From positions 1 through 7,498 of the forward strand of contig CAKSUE010000032.1 of NCBI GenBank assembly GCA_934501135.1: a stretch of DNA of 7,498 nt. Direction: 5' to 3'. A program made the position numbers and the translations under genes. Below the pieces are notes generated by a model that was not told the DNA's origin, searched no databases, and saw only the letters and a program-made list of their open reading frames with translations. Positions 5,869 to 7,498 of the stretch are shown piece after piece (position 1 is the first letter of the stretch; each line of letters begins with the position of its first letter). This DNA is from an uncultured Eubacteriales bacterium. GTDB lineage: Bacteria > Bacillota > Clostridia > Oscillospirales > Acutalibacteraceae.

Positions 5869-7350
5869 TTGAATATACAGGATGAAATAAAAGAGTTGTT
5901 TTTAATTGATACAATCTCCTTTTCAGAGAGAATTTTTACTTGTGAAATTTTATTTGAAGCGCTAGTTCAAAATCTTCCTGATTATATTACGTTATGTAAA
6001 TTTATTGATAATATTAGTTTTGGAAACGATGTAAAAGTCTCTTTCGTTGATTTAGATGATAATATATTTTCTATTTCCTTTAAAAATAAATCATCACAAG
6101 AAGAATACAAAAATTATATATCAAATTTGTGTAATGATGATTCACTGGAAATGAAAATAGAAATAAAAAAGAATATAATTAAGAACCATTTTACCATATA
6201 TAACTATAGTCAATTTACAGAGGATTTATTGAATAACTCATTGTTTGAAATTATGCAAATTTTTAGTAAAATTTTGAACGGTCTGGAGTATATTATATTT
6301 AATGTTTTAGATGAAAATGTAAATTGGAATACTAAAACTATGATATTTTCCCACGATTTGAATTCTTGTTTTTCACCCTCAATTAAGAGAGTTGAGAGGA
6401 TAGAGTTATGTAAGATAACATCTTATTTTCAAAACGGTATGGAATTGAGTATTTTACCTGATGATTTTGATATTAAGGTTAATACGCAGGGAAATCCATA
6501 TGTAAAGATATTTAAAAGAATAAATACAACATTATCTATTTCATATATTTCATCTATCTCTTCCATTGATAGCGAATGTTTAAAATGTACAATTAACGGT
6601 CAAAGAAATGTATCATTTAAATATGACATTGACGATATTGAAAACAATGGAGTTTTATATAATATATATGATTGGATTTATACTGATGGAAATCCTGTTG
6701 ATAAGTCAATTATAGCTAGAAACATAATTAGTCTTCATTGTAAATATAGCAGTTTACTGGATGTTGACCCGAGAACATTAATTTCAATTACATCTAATTA
6801 TGAAATATATTTAAAAGAAAATGTTTCTAAATACTTAGAGGCCAAAACAAAAGTTTCTGAATTTATAAGTGACATAGGAGCCAAATTGGGTGATAACGCA
6901 CTAGAATTATTTAATAGATTTAAAAACAATGTGTTGGCTATTTTTAGCTTTTTATTAACAGTGGTTTTGGTAAATATAGTGTCACAAAATCCGTTGGATA
7001 ATATATTTACTAAAGATATAACAGCGTTGGTTGAATTAATTCTTCTTGGTTCTGCAATATATTTTTTAGCTTGCTTATTGGAAACTATTTATAAGTATGA
7101 AAAGACAAACAACGCATATAACTTATTGCGAAGAAATTATGAGGATATTTTTTCAGAAGAAGAATTGAATGAAATTTTTAATAACGATGAAGTATTTAAA
7201 AAATGTAAAAAAATTGTTATTCGTAATATTGTAATTTTTTCTGCATTATGGATACTGTTTTTTGTTGTGGCTGTTATAGTGATTGAGAATATAAGTACAA
7301 ATCCATTTGTTAGTAAATTTATTAGATATATAGCAGGTCTATTTGATTAG
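5869..7350 (+). CDS. Three-TM membrane protein with large soluble N-terminal region, second gene of the operon
   Basis: 493 residues, family not recognised. Residues 1 to about 310 are soluble, acidic and rich in beta-strand-like sequence with no signal peptide. A long charged amphipathic helix follows (about 311-350), then three hydrophobic segments at about 353-372, 385-407 and 449-473, with a charged helical stretch (about 410-447) between the second and third. The lack of a signal peptide and the lysines around the first segment suggest a cytosolic N-terminal part anchored to the inner face of the membrane. This soluble-sensor plus C-terminal membrane layout is common among abortive-infection effectors, which is an analogy only. 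The start is TTG with a very strong purine-rich site (GGGGGGAG, 5856-5863) 5 nt upstream, which favours efficient translation despite the rare start codon. It lies 32 bp after the NA37-like gene, so the two are probably co-transcribed and act together. It ends 56 bp before the damaged tRNA. Confidence 0.75.
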   Translation: MNIQDEIKELFLIDTISFSERIFTCEILFEALVQNLPDYITLCKFIDNISFGNDVKVSFVDLDDNIFSISFKNKSSQEEYKNYISNLCNDDSLEMKIEIKKNIIKNHFTIYNYSQFTEDLLNNSLFEIMQIFSKILNGLEYIIFNVLDENVNWNTKTMIFSHDLNSCFSPSIKRVERIELCKITSYFQNGMELSILPDDFDIKVNTQGNPYVKIFKRINTTLSISYISSISSIDSECLKCTINGQRNVSFKYDIDDIENNGVLYNIYDWIYTDGNPVDKSIIARNIISLHCKYSSLLDVDPRTLISITSNYEIYLKENVSKYLEAKTKVSEFISDIGAKLGDNALELFNRFKNNVLAIFSFLLTVVLVNIVSQNPLDNIFTKDITALVELILLGSAIYFLACLLETIYKYEKTNNAYNLLRRNYEDIFSEEELNEIFNNDEVFKKCKKIVIRNIVIFSALWILFFVVAVIVIENISTNPFVSKFIRYIAGLFD

Positions 7351-7369
7351 TACGTTTCCTAAGGTAAAA

Positions 7370-7397
7370 TGTCACAACAAAACAAATATAAATGACA
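7370..7397. repeat. Short inverted repeat beside the tRNA-like sequence
   Basis: TGTCA (7370-7374) and TGACA (7393-7397) form 5-bp arms around 18 AT-rich bases, between the membrane-protein stop codon and the tRNA-like sequence. It is too short and too widely spaced for a terminator. It could be a recombinase arm site if an attachment site lies here, but chance is equally likely. Confidence 0.2.
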
Positions 7398-7406
7398 GAT
7401 AATTAT

Positions 7407-7477
7407 TCCCCTACATTCACCAGAGCGCATGACTGTTAATCATGATGTCACTGGTTCGAGCCCAGTTGGGGGAGCCA
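7407..7477 (+). tRNA. tRNA-Asn(GTT) with degenerate D-arm, probably a remnant
   Basis: The acceptor stem TCCCCTA (7407-7413) pairs fully with TGGGGGA (7467-7473), with one T-G wobble. The anticodon arm is CATGA (7428-7432), loop CTGTTAA (7433-7439) with anticodon GTT at 7435-7437, and TCATG (7440-7444). The variable loop has 5 nt, the T-arm ACTGG/CCAGT encloses TTCGAGC, and G plus encoded CCA end at 7477. The D-arm is broken: between the acceptor strand and the conserved AGAGC (7422-7426) there are only 8 nt instead of about 13, and the GCTC half of the D-stem and the GG of the D-loop are missing. The total of 71 nt is about 5 short. A tRNA without a D-stem is unlikely to be a working elongator tRNA, so this reads as a pseudogene or as the distal copy left by integration into an intact tRNA-Asn gene. 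Confidence 0.65.
7422..7477 (+). other. Candidate attachment site (att core in tRNA-Asn 3' part)
   Basis: The part from AGAGC to CCA keeps every conserved tRNA feature, whereas the sequence just 5' of it does not. Tyrosine integrases of islands and phages commonly target the anticodon-to-3' portion of tRNA genes and duplicate it. With this orientation the DNA to the left, including the two-gene operon, would be element and the DNA to the right of 7477 the original chromosomal flank. The fully paired 5' acceptor strand is a point against a simple att duplication. No integrase lies in the window, so the other end must be sought outside. Confidence 0.4.
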
Positions 7478-7498
7478 CAACAGAGTAGTCTTTTGACT

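Noticed and set aside
5606..5914. 102-codon minus-strand frame across the operon junction
   Set aside because: It overlaps the end of one gene, the strong ribosome binding site and the start of the next on the opposite strand; the phenylalanine/isoleucine-rich translation looks like a shadow.

Overview
The window looks like a piece of an AT-rich, low-GC Gram-positive genome, most likely from the class Clostridia. The reasons are strong AGGAGG-type ribosome binding sites, UUG and GUG starts beside AUG, Clostridia-like protein sequences, and a tRNA-Asn whose 3' part reads like a Firmicutes tRNA with encoded CCA. The taxon is inferred; no marker gene is present.

Layout from left to right. Positions 1-11 carry the probable first codons of a leftward gene with a good Shine-Dalgarno. 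Positions 12-373 are non-coding and hold an operator-like palindrome, a rightward promoter-like sequence and a weak terminator-like hairpin. Positions 374-1078 (minus) encode a thymidylate-kinase-like P-loop kinase. Only 45 bp away and divergent, 1124-3553 (plus) encodes an 809-residue STAND/NB-ARC-type NTPase with a TPR-like C-terminus. Positions 3773-4633 (minus) encode a nucleotidyltransferase-fold protein of the NTP_transf_5 type. A perfect 14-bp inverted repeat lies at 4729-4764. After it comes a plus-strand two-gene operon: a protein tentatively like 37-kDa nucleoid-associated proteins (4793-5836), then a 493-residue protein with three C-terminal membrane segments (5869-7350). At 7407-7477 there is a tRNA-Asn(GTT) sequence, intact from the anticodon arm to CCA but with a damaged D-arm.

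How the parts may fit. The damaged tRNA at the right edge is what integration into a tRNA gene leaves at the distal end of an island, so everything left of it is plausibly island cargo. The STAND NTPase is of a class well known in anti-phage immunity. The soluble-plus-membrane gene pair next to the attachment-like site has the architecture of a sensor/effector defence module that I cannot match to a named system. The two nucleotide-handling enzymes on the minus strand flank the STAND gene and may be an older cluster, the family pairing seen in some glycan or peptide-modification loci, interrupted by it. No integrase, transposase, CRISPR array or rRNA is visible. All defence roles are inferred from context.
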